A stretch of 64,000 nucleotides of DNA, from NCBI GenBank assembly GCA_037576195.1, contig CM075102.1, positions 744,001 to 808,000 of the forward strand. Reading direction: 5' to 3'. Shown here one piece after another: positions 41,354-53,465 of this stretch; the first letter of the stretch is position 1; every line of letters begins with the position of its first letter. The translations under genes were made by a program, and so were the position numbers. The stretch is from Phytoseiulus persimilis (taxonomy: Eukaryota; Arthropoda; Arachnida; Mesostigmata; Phytoseiidae). The notes under the pieces were generated by a model. The model did not search any database, was not told the origin of the DNA, and saw nothing but the letters and a program-made list of their open reading frames with translations.

Positions 41354-43092
41354 ACACTGACTGACTTCGTTGATGGAACTTCGTTGTCATCATCATCGCG
41401 ATGGGTAATTTTCTCAATCATCTGTCGTGCTAAGTAGAGGAGTTTCAAGAAGGATCGCAGGAAAACAAAATTCTCGGAATTTATTCCTAACAAATAGACT
41501 AAGTTCGGTACCGAATCCCAGCTCCCCAACTCCATCGAGTCCAACAAAAATGCGTCGGAAGCCCAGTGGCCGGTTTTCCCGAAATGAATGGATTGAGCAC
41601 GGCGGCGCGATTCAGGTCCGCTCAGACCTTGCTCTCTTCGAAGAAATTGCCTTTGGCGCGGATCACGGCCGCGCAAACACGTGTCATCCTGCTCGTCAAC
41701 TTCTCCAGGACTTCCTGCCCGATTCCTGCCCACCTCTCTTCCAAGACATGCCACAACATATTTGAATTTGTGATCGGGGTATCCCGAAAGGCTCGATCCA
41801 GATGATCCCAAAGCAGCTCAATGGGATTCAAGTCGGGGCTTTGCGGAGGCCAAGTCATAATCTTTAGATGTTGTCTGGACTGCTTGGATCGGAGATAGTT
41901 TTGGCATCTATGGGAAGTATGCTTCGGGTCGTTATCTTGCTGGAAAGTGAAGCCTCGCCCGATCAGACGGATTCCAGAGGGCACGGCGTGCCTCACCAAT
42001 ACTCGGTGATAGTAACTTGAATCCATCCGCCCGTCGATTCTGATGGGCTCACCGACTTGGTCACCTCCGAACGCTCCCCAAACCATGACGGATCCTCCAC
42101 CATGCTTCACGGTGGGTACAATGCAAGCAGGGAGCATGCGCTCACCACGTTTGCGGCGAACGTACCTGCGTCTTCCCGTGCTGAAGATCTCGAACTTCGA
42201 TTCGTCGATGAAGAGGACCTTTTTTCACTCAGAATGCGTCCAGTTCTTGTGTTCCTTAGTCCAAGCAAGCCTTTTCAGCCGATTACCGGGCCGGAGCAGC
42301 GGTTTTCGGGAAGCGATCCGACCCATCAACCCAACTTCGTTAAGGCGGTACTTGATTGTGCTCAGAGAAATACTTCCTCCCCGACTTGCCATTAGTTCAC
42401 AACGTATTTCGCGAGCCGACTTGAATCTATCCCTCTTGCAGAACGTGGTGATAAACAGGTCCTCCCGCCTTGTGGTTTTCCGAGGCGCACCTGCTCTTGG
42501 CCGATCATGTTAACCGCCAGTCTCATCGTATCGCTGGAGAGTAAGCTGGACGCCATGAACGGATACCCCTTCGAGGCCGGCTATGGCTCGCAAACTGTGT
42601 CCAGCCTTTCTCAGAGCCACTATGGCGGCACGCTTCTCGGCCGAAAACTGATTCCTCGGAGCCATTCTTTAGTGACTGCGGGGCACGACGACTTGACATC
42701 ATTATCAACTTCATTTTCCAACGGGATGAAAGTACGTCATTAGATCACTCTACCTCAATATTCTATTTCATAGAGCAAAACGAAGCGGATTTCCCCCGTT
42801 TTTTCTCCGGATCAACAGACAGATGGGGAGCTGGATTTCGACCCTGAGCTCAGTCTCTCAGTCATGAAGAAATCAGGAAAACTCGGTGATTCTCCGACGG
42901 CCCGCTCCGGTGCTGCTCTTTACACCAATTTGCCTGACTGAGCAGAACATGCACAGCGGTGATGATGACAACGTAGTTCATCATCCTAAGCAGTCAGTGT
43001 CTGTCCAACTTCTTCAACGGACAACTCATGTGGTCTATTTAGTTCGGTTTCCGATCAAAGGTGGGGTGTACCCAAACTTTTTGGCGGTAGTG
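41252..43092 (-). mobile_element. Tc1/mariner-like element B, inserted at TA
   Basis: Inverted termini of about 45 bp (41252 onward: cactacagccaaaaagtttg, ggtacacccc; inverse at 43092) are flanked by TA at 41250-41251 and 43093-43094. The 1841-bp element carries a near-complete transposase on the minus strand with two stops. It sits in the endonuclease part of the LINE. Confidence 0.9.
41622..42665 (-). pseudogene. Tc1-like transposase (347 codons, two stops), DD38E spacing
   Basis: ATG at 42665, an N-terminal paired-like helix-turn-helix (FSAEKRAAIVALRKAGHSLR), a basic linker, then the catalytic core: FIDESKFEIF, GGGSVMVWGAFGG, FQQDNDPKHTS, WPPQSPDLNPIELLW. By my count 38 residues separate the second Asp from the Glu (classic Tc1 has 34). 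Premature stops are TAA at about 42508 and TGA (for a Trp codon) at about 42226; otherwise it is unbroken. This is a recently inactivated copy. Confidence 0.85.
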
Positions 43093-43094
43093 TA

Positions 43095-44520
43095 TATCTG
43101 GATCTCCGTGGATGGAACGACGAACGTCGAGGGACGCTCCGTGGCACACGCCGTGGTGGGAGCTCTAGGAATAATGGGGAGCCAGAGCTCTCCCCTCAAT
43201 GCAGAAAGTTTGGAGGAAACGAACGGCTAAACCATACCGCAGTTCTTCAAGAACGCCCTGACGCTCCTCTGGCCCGATTGAGTTGAGTACGATGAAGCGT
43301 TGTGATTCGTTTCCGTCGACACAGCCTACATGATAGAGGATGGGCCAGTTCTGAAGTTTATGGTTACCATCGTGCAGGATTTTTCCTTCGGATGGCAGAA
43401 GTGATCCGATTCATGTTTCTGCTCTGGGACACCCTCGTCTCGTGCGAAATGAAGATCTTCCGAGAATCAGCTTCGCGTGTCACCTTGTTCCGTGGAATGG
43501 CGTCGGACACCACTGCTGCCTCAGAATAGTTCAACCGGACGGGGAACTTGAGTGGAAGCGGCTGTATATTGCGCGAAACGTCTTCTCGTCGGTCGTTCAT
43601 TCTCTCGACTGAGAGGACGCTCCAGGACTTTGAGTGACTCAACGCTCACTGGAGGATATATTCCTTCAACGCGAGTCGGCGTTGAGGGACGCCATCTTCC
43701 GATGTCTCCCCGATTGAATTCGGCACCTGGAGGAGGAGAATTTTTTTCTGACCGGTTCCGCGAAAGGTTCCGAAACGGTCCTTCGCGAGACAATGGTGGA
43801 GTCCCGGCTCCGCATTCTTCATTCTGAGTCGCAGTCCTGATCACGATCGTCTAGAAGCAATAGCAGAGCTTCTACCCGGCCCCCCTCATGCATGCCATGG
43901 CGGGCTGCTAACTCCGACTGAATGATCCAGGTTCAGGTTTGAGCCTCTGACGTCCACAGACGTGGAACTGAGCTTCTTGATAATGAACGACCGCTGGCAC
44001 CGTTTGACATCCAAAAATCTTGAAAAGGCCCTTGTGGTACATTGCATCAGATAGTGATATTCGCCCTGGCTCTGAATCCGCGATGGACCGTTCACGCGAA
44101 GTTCTAGTTTGATTTGGGGGTTTCCTCCTTTTTGGATGCATATTTACCTTTTTTTCAATGTCTGACCATTCGAACTCTAGTGTTGGGTGCGTGCAAAAGT
44201 TCTGAGTGCTAAACTTCGATTAATATTAGAAATCGAAAATTCCGCGTATTTTGAGTGTTTCAAAGCCTTTCTGCGACTTCTGGGAGCGGAGTTATGAGCT
44301 GTCAAAGTTCAGCACCCAACAGTTCCAATGAATAGAAACGGTGGTGCGTAGTTGGTTCCCCCTCGGGCCGGGCGAAACAGAGGCGGATGCCTTCGTGCTG
44401 ATGAGTCGAGCTTGGAAGTACAGGCTATCACTATTTAAGACCTCCAATCCATCCATATGAGTAGATGGATAGATGAGTCTCTGATGGCTGAGTTCATCCG
44501 TTTACATGGCAATAATCCAT
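43095..44520 (-). other. unassigned; minus-strand frame fragments at 43160-43660
   Basis: On the minus strand there are open stretches (FPVRLNYSEAAVVSDAIPR; WPILYHVGCVDGNESQRF; FIVLNSIGPEERQGVLEEL) joined only by frame changes. They read like decayed protein but match nothing I recognise. The remainder has no gene. Confidence 0.3.
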
Positions 44521-44523
44521 GAT

Positions 44524-44569
44524 TCATCAATCCATCAGGGCATTAACTCATAGATCGATGGATTGATGA
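44524..44569. repeat. 13-bp-stem hairpin in a tgga/atga-rich patch
   Basis: tcatcaatccatc (44524-44536) pairs with gatggattgatga (44557-44569). The surrounding 44440-44580 is a degenerate simple repeat of ATCCATC and GATGGAT words. Confidence 0.7.
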
Positions 44570-44808
44570 GTTATCCGATCCTAGATGGTAACTGGCTAGA
44601 CAGGGTGAGAGACGGCGCACACTTGGACCAGTGGTGGGACGAAGTGAAGAATATTCATTTCCACACCTAAATATATACTGTCTGGATGACGAAGACGGAT
44701 CCTGAGCAGTTTTTGCTGCGTCAGCTCAACACCCTCCCTTGCCGTGATCCGCTGCTGTCTTAGGAGAGACCGAGTTCTTCCCTGCACTTCAACAGCACTT
44801 TGACTGAT

Positions 44809-47800
44809 TTATTTATCTCTGAATAGGTAACCTCTCGAAACCATCTCCCGGATGTAGTGATGCCGCAGATCTATGTGTTCCGTTCTTTTGTGCTGGACAT
44901 CATTGTCGCTGAGTAGTACGGCACTTTGATTATCGCAATACAAGATTATTGGACGGTCGACAGTCACGCAGGGCAGCTCATAGAAATTCGACAACCATTT
45001 TATCTCCTGACAGGCCGCCGAGCAAGCCATAGACTCAACTTCCGTCGCTGACAGCGCTACCTTCGGCTGCTTCTTGCTGTTCCAAGAGGTGCTTGCCCCC
45101 GCCGCGATGAGAACGCAACCCGTGGTCGACTTCCTGCAATTAACGCGATCGCCCCAGCCTCCGTCAAAGAACCCTTCCATAGGTTCCTTCTTGTTCCCGT
45201 CGAACTTCGGTTCTAGATTCACGGTTTCTTCCAAATAACGCATGATACGCTTCACCGCCGCCCAGTGGGCCTCACTTGGATCGGCGTAGAACTGACTGTC
45301 GGGATGCGTTACTTGGAAAATGTGTATGAATTTTCCACGGCCCCGCGGTAGGGAGCGTCAGTTCGCGGTTCTTGTTCACCTCTCCTGGCAAGCTTTGCGC
45401 CTTCCTCCGAAGGCGTTGACGTGGGTTTCTCATCAGAAAGCCCGAATCTCTCCAAAACTCAGAGAATGTTTTCCTTTTGATCCAGGAGAATGGTTCTGAT
45501 CTCAGGAAGCCTTGTGATTTGGATGCCGAGGCAGTACTGAGCTGGCCCGAGATCTTTAATCGGGAATACTTTTTGAAGACGATCCATCGGCTTAGTCTTC
45601 GAATCTCTGTCATTAGTGAAAATCAGAAAATCATCGACATAGATTTTCAAAACCGATACAGTACTGCCCTGTGTCAAGCAGGAACAACACCTTTCGGACT
45701 TCAGCTCAGTCTGAGCGAGCGGTTTCAGACTTGTGTTCAGCGTATCGAACCAGACACGACCCGTGCTTCAAGCCGTATAGAGATCTTTTCAGGAGGTAGA
45801 CCTTCTCTTCCACTTTGAACAGCTTGGGCTGCTCCATGAGAATGTCCTCAGATACTAGCTTCCCGTGGAGGTGGGCAGTTTCAACATCTAGCTGATAAAC
45901 TGACCAACCTTTCTGCGCCGCGGTGGCGAATAGGAATCGAAGCGTCGTGATCTTGACCACTGGGGAATACGTTCCGTCATACTCCACTCCCTTCGTCTGG
46001 GAACAACCACGGCCTACCAATCTCGCTGTGTACTTCGTTACACCTCCGTGTTTGTCCAGTTTTAGCTGGAATACCCATTTCGAAGTTATTACCCTCCTCC
46101 CAGGAGGTCGATCTACGAGAACCCACGTCTCGTTTTTCGCGTGCGCACTCATCTCCGACTCAATGGCTGATTTACATTGTTCTGAATCCGATCTGGACAT
46201 CGCTTTTGCAACAGTCAATGGACAGTCCAGGTCTGTCGTGGAACTCGGCTCGCGCACACATGCAAAGTCCTCCATCCAGGCCGGTTTGCGCGGCTCACGC
46301 TCGGGGTATCGTTTCTCCGCTGCGGCCCGCACATCACTTCGTTCCTCTCCGGTTTCGGAGCTCACGGAGATCCCACTTCGCTCCGGGCCTGTGTCTGCCT
46401 GAGTTGCGGTGCCAGACGAACCTGCCTCAAAGAAACCAATCTCCTCTCCGTCACAGCTTTCCGGCTTCTCGATCCGTTCCGACGCTCTCGCATGTTTGTC
46501 GAACGTAACGTCTCGGCTTCGAACCATCTTTGTCATATCCTCGAACGGAACCAAACGGTAGGCTTTCGAAGTGTCGTAATAACCAAAGAAGATACTCTTT
46601 GGCTTCGTAATCCCACTTCCCGCCGTTGCTGTTCCGGGACCTGGGCGTATGCTAAGCATCCTAAAACACGTAAAAACTCAAATCCGGCTTTCTTGCCGTC
46701 CATGCCTCTTCTGGGGTCTGGTCTTGCAATCTTGAGGTTGGACTGAGGTTCTTCAGCCTACAAGCTGTCGTGACCGCTTCAGCCAAAAAATCTGAGTTGA
46801 GTATCGAGTTCGCCAACGTCGCTCTCGCTTTTTCCGTGAGTGTACGCTGTGCTCGTTTTGCCACCCCATTCTGAGCTGGCGAATACGGAGCACTCGTCTC
46901 GGGTCGAATGCCTCTATCTCGCCAGTACGTCGCCATATGACCGCTCACCTACTCGGTGCCGTTGTCACTTCGAATCGTTCTCAGTTTGTTACCTGATTTG
47001 CGCTCAGCAAACATGAAGTTCTTGGAAAGTTCGGAAATCTTACTCTTGGCCTTCATGAAGTACACAAAAGTCACCTTTGTTTCATCATCAACAAAAGTCA
47101 GGAAGTAGCGGCAACCACCAACGCTCGGCACATTCATCGGTCCGCACACATCGCTGAGCACCAGCTCTAGCTTCTCTTTGGACTGCGACTCTGAGCGATG
47201 GAGTGGTTTTCGACTCTTCTTCCCTTCTGCGCAAGCACCGCACAAGGGCAGTGTCTTCGGAACCTGGAACGATGCTCCTTTGACGAGACCTTGCGGGCGT
47301 TTCTTCATACTTTCATGATTGAGATGACCTGATCTCTTGTGCCAGAGTTCAAATTTCGCTTGAACCGACGGAATCGCCAGGGCGCTCACAAAACAACTTT
47401 CCAGTCTGTACAACCCATTGACATCGCTTGCCTCCAAACACAGCTGACCTTTCCGGTCTCGAATCTCGCATCTTCCATTGTAGAAAACAGTCGTGTGACC
47501 CTTCCACAGAAACAAGGCTGACACTCAAATCGGGAACGAAAATTACATCTGTCAAGCGGGTGAGGTACCACTTGCCTTGGACGCAAAATTTCAGCAGAAC
47601 ATCGCCGACACCTTTCGTTTCGAGAACCTCACCATTGACTGTAGCGACTGACTTATTCGGACCTGCGGTGATGAAGTTGACAGAGAGTTCCTTGTTTGTT
47701 CCCATAAGGACGCTTGCTCCGGAGTCCACGAACCAATCTTCTGACTCACCACCGAAACAAGACAGCATCCTTTCGATGTTCTGGCTCCTCACCTCGGCGA

Positions 47801-48254
47801 CATTCCCGCGCTCTCCACCTTGCTCTCCTCTCACTTGACAATCTTTCGCCATATGTCCAAATCTCTGGCACCGTCTGCACGTAACTCGGAACCTCTGACC
47901 GAATTCACCACGATTTCCGCTACCGTTCCTGTACTTGGACTGATAGTGAGTCACTTCGGCACGGTTCTTGTGCGTTTGGCTCCCTCTTTTAAAATCACAG
48001 CCGGCTAACCCGCCAGCCGACAGCCAACGATGGCTGACGCGGCGGCTGGAACGCCGCTTCCAAAAGCGCGATATTCGAACTGCCTGAGGAAACTCCGACC
48101 CGTTTCTTAACTTCGTCTCCTTCCTCCGTCTCCTTTCTCCCTGTACCGCCGGCTGACGGGCTGAGAACTCGCCATTTAGGCTGTTTTTCGCGCCGCTCTC
48201 GAAGAGGGGGCCAAACGCACAAGTACCCTCCACGATTGGAGGATTAGCTTCCAA
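44809..48254 (-). pseudogene. second Ty1/copia element, decayed internal region
   Basis: Minus strand, in copia order: Gag zinc knuckle CRRCQRFGHMAKDC (about 47840); protease DSGASVLMG; pre-integrase LWHKRSGHLN and CGACAEGKKSRKP; integrase with RSDNGTE (stop after it at 46949) and NGVAKRAQRTL, where Lys replaces the catalytic Glu; reverse transcriptase (SKWVFQLKLDKHGGVTKYTA; YQLDVETAHLHGKL; IYVDDFLI); RNase H (KSTTGCVLIAAG; ALSATEVESMACSAA; RTEHIDLRHHYIRE). Frames change at about 46660, 45700 and 45260. Paired LTRs were not found. It is a different lineage from the 6.8-kb element. Confidence 0.9.
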
Positions 48255-48256
48255 CC

Positions 48257-48281
48257 CCTATAAATAGCAATGTCCAATAAA
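48257..48281 (+). promoter_or_regulatory. LTR-like TATA/AATAAA pair near the 5' end of copia-2
   Basis: ctataaatag, then 18 bases later AATAAA, in plus orientation (opposite to copia-2). An inverted 23-bp match (about 47966-47988 and 48205-48227) lies next to it. This may be a solo LTR or a small insertion in the Gag region. Weak evidence. Confidence 0.3.
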
Positions 48282-48433
48282 CAACGATAACCACTTGGAA
48301 TCCTATCTCTGCGTCGTTGTTTCGAGTATCTCTGCCCCTGCAACTTCTTCAGATACGAAAGACTTTTCAAGATTTTCTCGACCACAGAAATGAACCATTC
48401 AATGGTAGAGGGATAGCTTTGTGAATTTCGTTA

Positions 48434-48439
48434 TTTATT
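48434..48439 (-). terminator. AATAAA of mesd
   Basis: On the minus strand, 37 bases beyond the mesd stop codon. Confidence 0.6.
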
Positions 48440-48475
48440 TTCTTTCATGTATAACTCTGCATGCCCGACAACTCC

Positions 48476-49116
48476 TCATAACTCGTCCTTGGGAGTGACC
48501 GTCGAGTATCTTCCGAGATAGGGCTTGCTCTCTATCGTCATCTTCTGGAAGCCTCCTTGGTGGACGAGGAAATCCTTTGCCTCCCAAGCTTGAGAGCCGT
48601 CCATGAACATGAAGATGAACCGCTCGTCGGATACGAGGTATCGCTCAACCTGGATGTGGTTATTGTGGAGAGCGGTCTGCCATAGTGACGATAGTTCCTC
48701 TGTGCGTTCTTTCGTCGTCGGTAGAGTAACAGAGCAGAATGCCATGAGGGTCCGACCTGCTCGAAGAAGAAGGTTTCATTCTTAAGAACTGAGTTCATCG
48801 ACGGAAATCACGAATCCCCGCCGGAATACAAACCTTTTTTGCTCGATTGTAGCATTACGTCGGGGTTCTCAGTGTCGAATACACCCATGTTGATCACCGG
48901 CGGTGGCCTCTTGTGGTCCGGGAGTTCGTCGACAGGCACCTCGTCATCCTCGTCCCACTGCTCTAGGAGTTTCTCGACGTCGGCGTCCGTGAAGTAATTG
49001 GGGTCTTTTTTAGCCCAATCTGGTTTCTCAGCCGCTGTCTTGCATCGTATGACTCCGACTGTAACCGTGAGCAACAGCAAGAGACGCAGCACGTTGCTCC
49101 GAGTCGAGGCTTCCAT
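48476..49116 (-). CDS. mesd: MESD/Boca, endoplasmic reticulum chaperone for LDL-receptor-family proteins
   Basis: Two exons: 49116-48834 and 48756-48476, with a 77-bp intron (48757-48833, GTTTGT to GAGCAG). The lengths total 564 nt (187 aa). A signal peptide (residues 1-24, LRLLLLLTVTVGV) is followed by the MESD core: FTDADVEKLLEQWDEDDEV, LPDHKRPPPVI, the KKGRTLMAFCSV segment that spans the splice, and MFMDGSQAWEAKDFLV. The protein ends in KDEL, an ER-retrieval signal; other MESD proteins end in similar tetrapeptides. MESD helps fold the beta-propeller/EGF modules of LRP receptors (Wnt and lipoprotein pathways). It is head-to-head with F-box/LRR B, about 2.2 kb apart. It is the only clear conserved single-copy host gene here. 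Confidence 0.92.
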
Positions 49117-52100
49117 CTGCGAAATTCAAACTGGAAGAGAACTGGAAGAGATAGAGACATCAGCTTCATCCCTAAGAAAATCTGAGGAAAAATGCTGCAA
49201 AATGGCCTCCTTTCGGAGTTGATGGATGAAAATTATCATGTCAGGTGAGCCCGGGACCCACCCATTATGCATGCAAATATCGCCCCAATCGAAAAGGTCC
49301 GAGGAATAACAACTGACGAGTCTTTATCCCGGACCCCTCCGACGGTTATCTGGCCTACGGCGCAACAGCCAATAAGCTCGAGCTCAGCAATTAGGAATCC
49401 CCACATACTTCGCATCGCCGGAATCCAGAAAGCAACAAACGAAATTTGTTTCGACGACAACGCGGCTATCGGCGGGAAGATTCAACAGCGCACTCAAGAC
49501 CGAAATCTCAACGGTAGGAATTGAAAAATTACATCCCTTAACCTTGGAAAGGTGACCAAGTAATTGGCGGCGAACAAATGCAATGCAACGCTTCACGCTC
49601 CACGAAACCGGCATGGCTGCATGCTCGTCCCGCTGACGAGGATGAAGTTCGCCAACGATTGGTATCAGAAACACAACAAACCTGTTTGAGCGTAAAATCG
49701 TCTTCAGCGGCACACTAGCTAGAGGGCTCCGTTCACAGGCAGTTTCACCTCGTGGACACTGATACGGCAGCAATGAGAAGTTCGCACGGCGTATAGATGA
49801 ACAGTAGTTTATTGTGGTGTGCACGGTGGTTATATGGGGTTTGAGTAGGAGAGTGAGAGTTATGGTTACCTACGAGATCGAATATTCGGAGAGTACTGCG
49901 AGGGTGTTAGTCATCACGGCACTGAGCCGGGGATGTAGGTGAACTTGGGTTCACTGATGAAGGAATTGATTGTTGAAGCGCTTTAATTGGCGTTTGTTCT
50001 GCTGAACATCTTTAATCGCGTCATGCTTGTAACCTACCGAAAGCATCTGGAGGGGCCTCACCCATCGCGACGCATGTGTTTCACACATACGAATTGCTAT
50101 CTTGTCTATCTGTCTGTCTTTCTATCTGTCGTCGTAGAAGCGATTATATTTGTCGACGTAGAATATTATTCCTGCATTCCTGAATTCCGATAATAAACTG
50201 CATCCTTATTTCCTAGACCCCAGGCACACGCTCGCTGCAATTTCTTTCGTTTTATTTTCATAATGATCATGTGTGACGGTATGGCGCTACTGCTCATGCT
50301 GAAGGCCTTTCCGAGCTTCATACGTAACCGCAGGCGAAACAATCCAAGACAGGCCCACCTGCCGAAAACTCGTGTGTTTTGTTTCATGCTTCGGAACCCT
50401 CTATCGATGCCACACAGAGTTTTCCGAATCCCTGTCGGACAGTTCTGGTCAGTAAAAGATCAAGTGTTGCCCTCATCACCAGCATGTTTCCAAGCTCGAA
50501 ATCAGGACTAAACCAGCTCACGAAGATTGTGTGTACGAACACTGAGATTCTGTCACCGCGCGTAGACTTCGCTTGGTAAGGCCGTACGTAGAACGAGAAT
50601 GAAGCTGTAAGCTCCGCGCTGGAAGAATTTCAGATCTATTGACACCACTCACCTCTGAATCAGGGTCGCATGAAATTGAACTGTACACACTAAATGAATA
50701 TCGATGGTCACCGTTGACAATCGAGCAGAGGTTCCAATGGTATCGATCTTGGATCAGAGCTCAACTCGTATCCGAGTCTCGCCACTGAATTCATAGCCAT
50801 TTCGGAGTCAAATCCAGATGGGCTGATCTCACGGGCTCGGTCATGAAGAGGAAATCATCTGCACAAATGGCTGAACATGCTCTCCATCTTCCATGTAGTT
50901 CCGTTTCGCTTATTCATACGAGCGCTGAGGCCTCCTCAATCGGAAATCAGAAGTATCCAACAGTACTTCGGCCATTCTTCGACGTGGGAAAGTAGTTTCG
51001 ACGGTCTCATCCCCAGAGTCAACCTCGGGAGAGCTTCCGCCAACTCGAGATCGATGGGGCTTCCGGGGTTCCAAATACGGCGCCTCACGAACCTTGAAGC
51101 GGGGGTTGGCTGCCGCTGCGACCACCAACCGTGTCTTATTCCTCGAGAGGGCGCTCACGGTCCGAGCTGAGGGAGCCCGAATACGGAGAGGGTTATCGAG
51201 ATAAAACCACCGGCTCCAGCGGCATAGATCACATTAGTGCGTAGTGTGCTTGCTCGTGCATCGTTCGCGGCTCCGTAGTTACGCTTCTACTGCAATGGCG
51301 TCCAGGTCGTTCACGCAGCTGATGGATCTCCCCAACGAGATGCTGGATCATCTCTCGAAGTTCCTCGGACAAGGGTCGTTGTGTTCATTCGCCGCCGCCC
51401 ATCCCCGCCTCCAGGCGGTCTGCCAGAGCTTGTCCTCCTTGGAGCGCATAAGGAGTAACAACATCACCGGATCGTTGTTGCAATTTGTTTCCGCCAGAGC
51501 ATCGGAAGTGCGTTCTCTGGATCTCTCCGACTGCTGGTCCGGGTCGGAGAGCATGAAAACGCTCATCGGAAGCTGCCGCAACGTCTCTGAGTTGAATGTT
51601 GTGAACTCCTCGCTGACGCTGCAGGATCTACTTGAAGTTGTCCCGGAGCTGAAGGAGTTGAAGGACCTGAGTGTTACCATCAGTGAAAATTCCGGAAACA
51701 GCTGTCTCGGACTCTATCCCAGCATCCGGAAACTCTACGTTGAGTTCGCCCCCAGTGATGATGTCATGGACAGCGTGGTGAGACTCTTGGAAGCTTGCCC
51801 CGGGGTCACCTATCTCCACCTCAATCCCATCGGGTACAGTCGAGAGCCGGCGTCGACTGAGAGTGTGAGCCTGAGCGCTGAACGGTTGAGCGGGTACAGG
51901 ACTCTGATCTTATCGACAGACCTGCTGAGTCGCTCACAGCAGCTACGCTCCAGAGTCTTCTCCCGGATTCTCAAGAACGACACTTTCCTCGATCACTTCC
52001 TCCAGTTCAACGTGGCCGTGAACCATTGCTGTTGGTTCGAGCGGGAGAACTTCGACGAAGAGGGCGTGGAGCTGGGAACCATGCCGGGAACGCTCAGCCA

Positions 52101-53330
52101 CTCGTACCCGGTGCACTACATTTACGGTGACGAGTTCGAGTTCCCGGATTCGTTCTCCGAGGGTCAGATCGGGCTACGCGTCTATTCCCATCGGAGAGGG
52201 CTCAGGATGCCGAGCTTGAAGACTCTTTCAGCTTTGACGGAGCTCGATTTCTCGAAACTTCATTTCGAGTTCTCACCAGAATCATGGCAATCGCTCGTGG
52301 AGACATCCCCGGCTGTCTGCGCCTTGGCCCTACCCAACTGCTCCCTCTTCGCGACCACAGAAGGCAATCCAGTCTTGAGCGAAGGCATCCTCGAGGCACT
52401 CAGCAAGCTCGAGCTGAAGACGCTCTGCATCGAAGCGAGAGACCCGGAATGCGATGACTGCCTTGACAGGAAGCTCTCGGGTCTTTTCGTGAAGTTCCTC
52501 AGCTCCTTCAAAAGCCTCGAGGAGCTTACTCTCAACGGGGTTGAGGTGGAGGAGGACTTGTTTGAGCTTGTCGAAGAACCTTGCCACCTGAAGTCGGTCA
52601 AGCTCAGTTTGTACAACGAACCGAGCTTGAGGCGACTTGGAGATTTTCTCTCTTTGTGCAAGGATCTGAAGAAGTTCAAACTAGAATCGTTCGATCTTTC
52701 CGTCGATTCTCCTTCACTTTGGGAGGCATTGAGCGCGGTTCAGCTGAAGCAGCTCTGCCTCTCCTCTAGCGGAGCCAGGCCGATCGATATCGACATGCTC
52801 GGGGCGAACCTCCCTAAACTTTTCAGCAGTCTCGACGTTTTCCACCTCCACGCGATACGCATCCCAAACGCCAAGGAGGTTCGTTGTGCGCTGGAAAATG
52901 GAGCTCGAGAAGCGAATCTTCATCGAGGGATCCATCCCGTTAGATTCGTAGGACTGGAAGAGCCATCGGTCAGCAACATCAAAGGACTGTCCATGGCTCG
53001 GTTCCCGGGACGGAGTTTCTGCAGTTTGAGGAACTTCGCCGGCCGAGTGAAGCCGATCAGCTGGGTAACGAGCGACTAGCTCAGCCGGCGGAAGGAGCAT
53101 TCGTCCCCTTGATCAAACAGTGCTGTCAAGAACCATTTCTGTTGGAATAAACTCTCTCGAAACCAGATATCCATGTCCCCTCCTTTCTCCAGTTCGCGTC
53201 GAAGTATGGACGTCGGAATGTTTTGAAAAAATTGAGATTTTGATACAACCGAGGCTATCGGAAAAGATTCTTTAGAATAGGTGTGGCAGCTGTACAGGAT
53301 ATTTGAAGATGATTTTGTCTCGTTAACAGA
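49083..53330 (+). repeat. segmental duplication unit B (mesd 5' end to F-box/LRR B)
   Basis: Repeats unit A from the mesd start onward. Relative to unit C it lacks about 540 bp at about 50467 (between caagtgtt and gccctcatcacc). Relative to A it lacks the 251-bp block at 29059-29309. It carries intact mesd on its left, so it is the likely parental copy. Confidence 0.88.
51295..53079 (+). CDS. F-box/LRR protein B (594 aa)
   Basis: Same structure as copy A: ATG at 51295, N-terminal F-box, leucine-rich repeats, end VKPISWVTSD, AATAAA at 53146-53151. It is the most divergent of the three near-identical copies, with about 17 residue differences from A by eye. Several are charge changes clustered in the C-terminal 80 residues (for example NAKEV for NAEEV, and HPVRFVGLE for NPVIFVGPE). 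No lesion is seen. The mesd promoter region lies upstream in opposite orientation. Confidence 0.85.
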   Translation: MASRSFTQLMDLPNEMLDHLSKFLGQGSLCSFAAAHPRLQAVCQSLSSLERIRSNNITGSLLQFVSARASEVRSLDLSDCWSGSESMKTLIGSCRNVSELNVVNSSLTLQDLLEVVPELKELKDLSVTISENSGNSCLGLYPSIRKLYVEFAPSDDVMDSVVRLLEACPGVTYLHLNPIGYSREPASTESVSLSAERLSGYRTLILSTDLLSRSQQLRSRVFSRILKNDTFLDHFLQFNVAVNHCCWFERENFDEEGVELGTMPGTLSHSYPVHYIYGDEFEFPDSFSEGQIGLRVYSHRRGLRMPSLKTLSALTELDFSKLHFEFSPESWQSLVETSPAVCALALPNCSLFATTEGNPVLSEGILEALSKLELKTLCIEARDPECDDCLDRKLSGLFVKFLSSFKSLEELTLNGVEVEEDLFELVEEPCHLKSVKLSLYNEPSLRRLGDFLSLCKDLKKFKLESFDLSVDSPSLWEALSAVQLKQLCLSSSGARPIDIDMLGANLPKLFSSLDVFHLHAIRIPNAKEVRCALENGAREANLHRGIHPVRFVGLEEPSVSNIKGLSMARFPGRSFCSLRNFAGRVKPISWVTSD

Positions 53331-53339
53331 AGTCGAGAT

Positions 53340-53465
53340 CAATAAACTCATACCCATACAAGCCCATACAATTTTTTTGGAAGGGCTTCTAGGGAGAGTC
53401 TCAGATGACTGGGAGAAATTTTCGTCAGTGTAACGGCAGGCCGAGATTGATTGAACAAGATCGAC
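53340..53465 (+). repeat. short repeat also at 60325-60445
   Basis: catacaa, then gggcttc, then gagaaattttcgt, then gtaacggca and gattgattgaac are shared. This is the continuation of the duplicated flank downstream of units B and C. After it, B has an R1-like LINE fragment and C has anonymous sequence. Confidence 0.7.
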
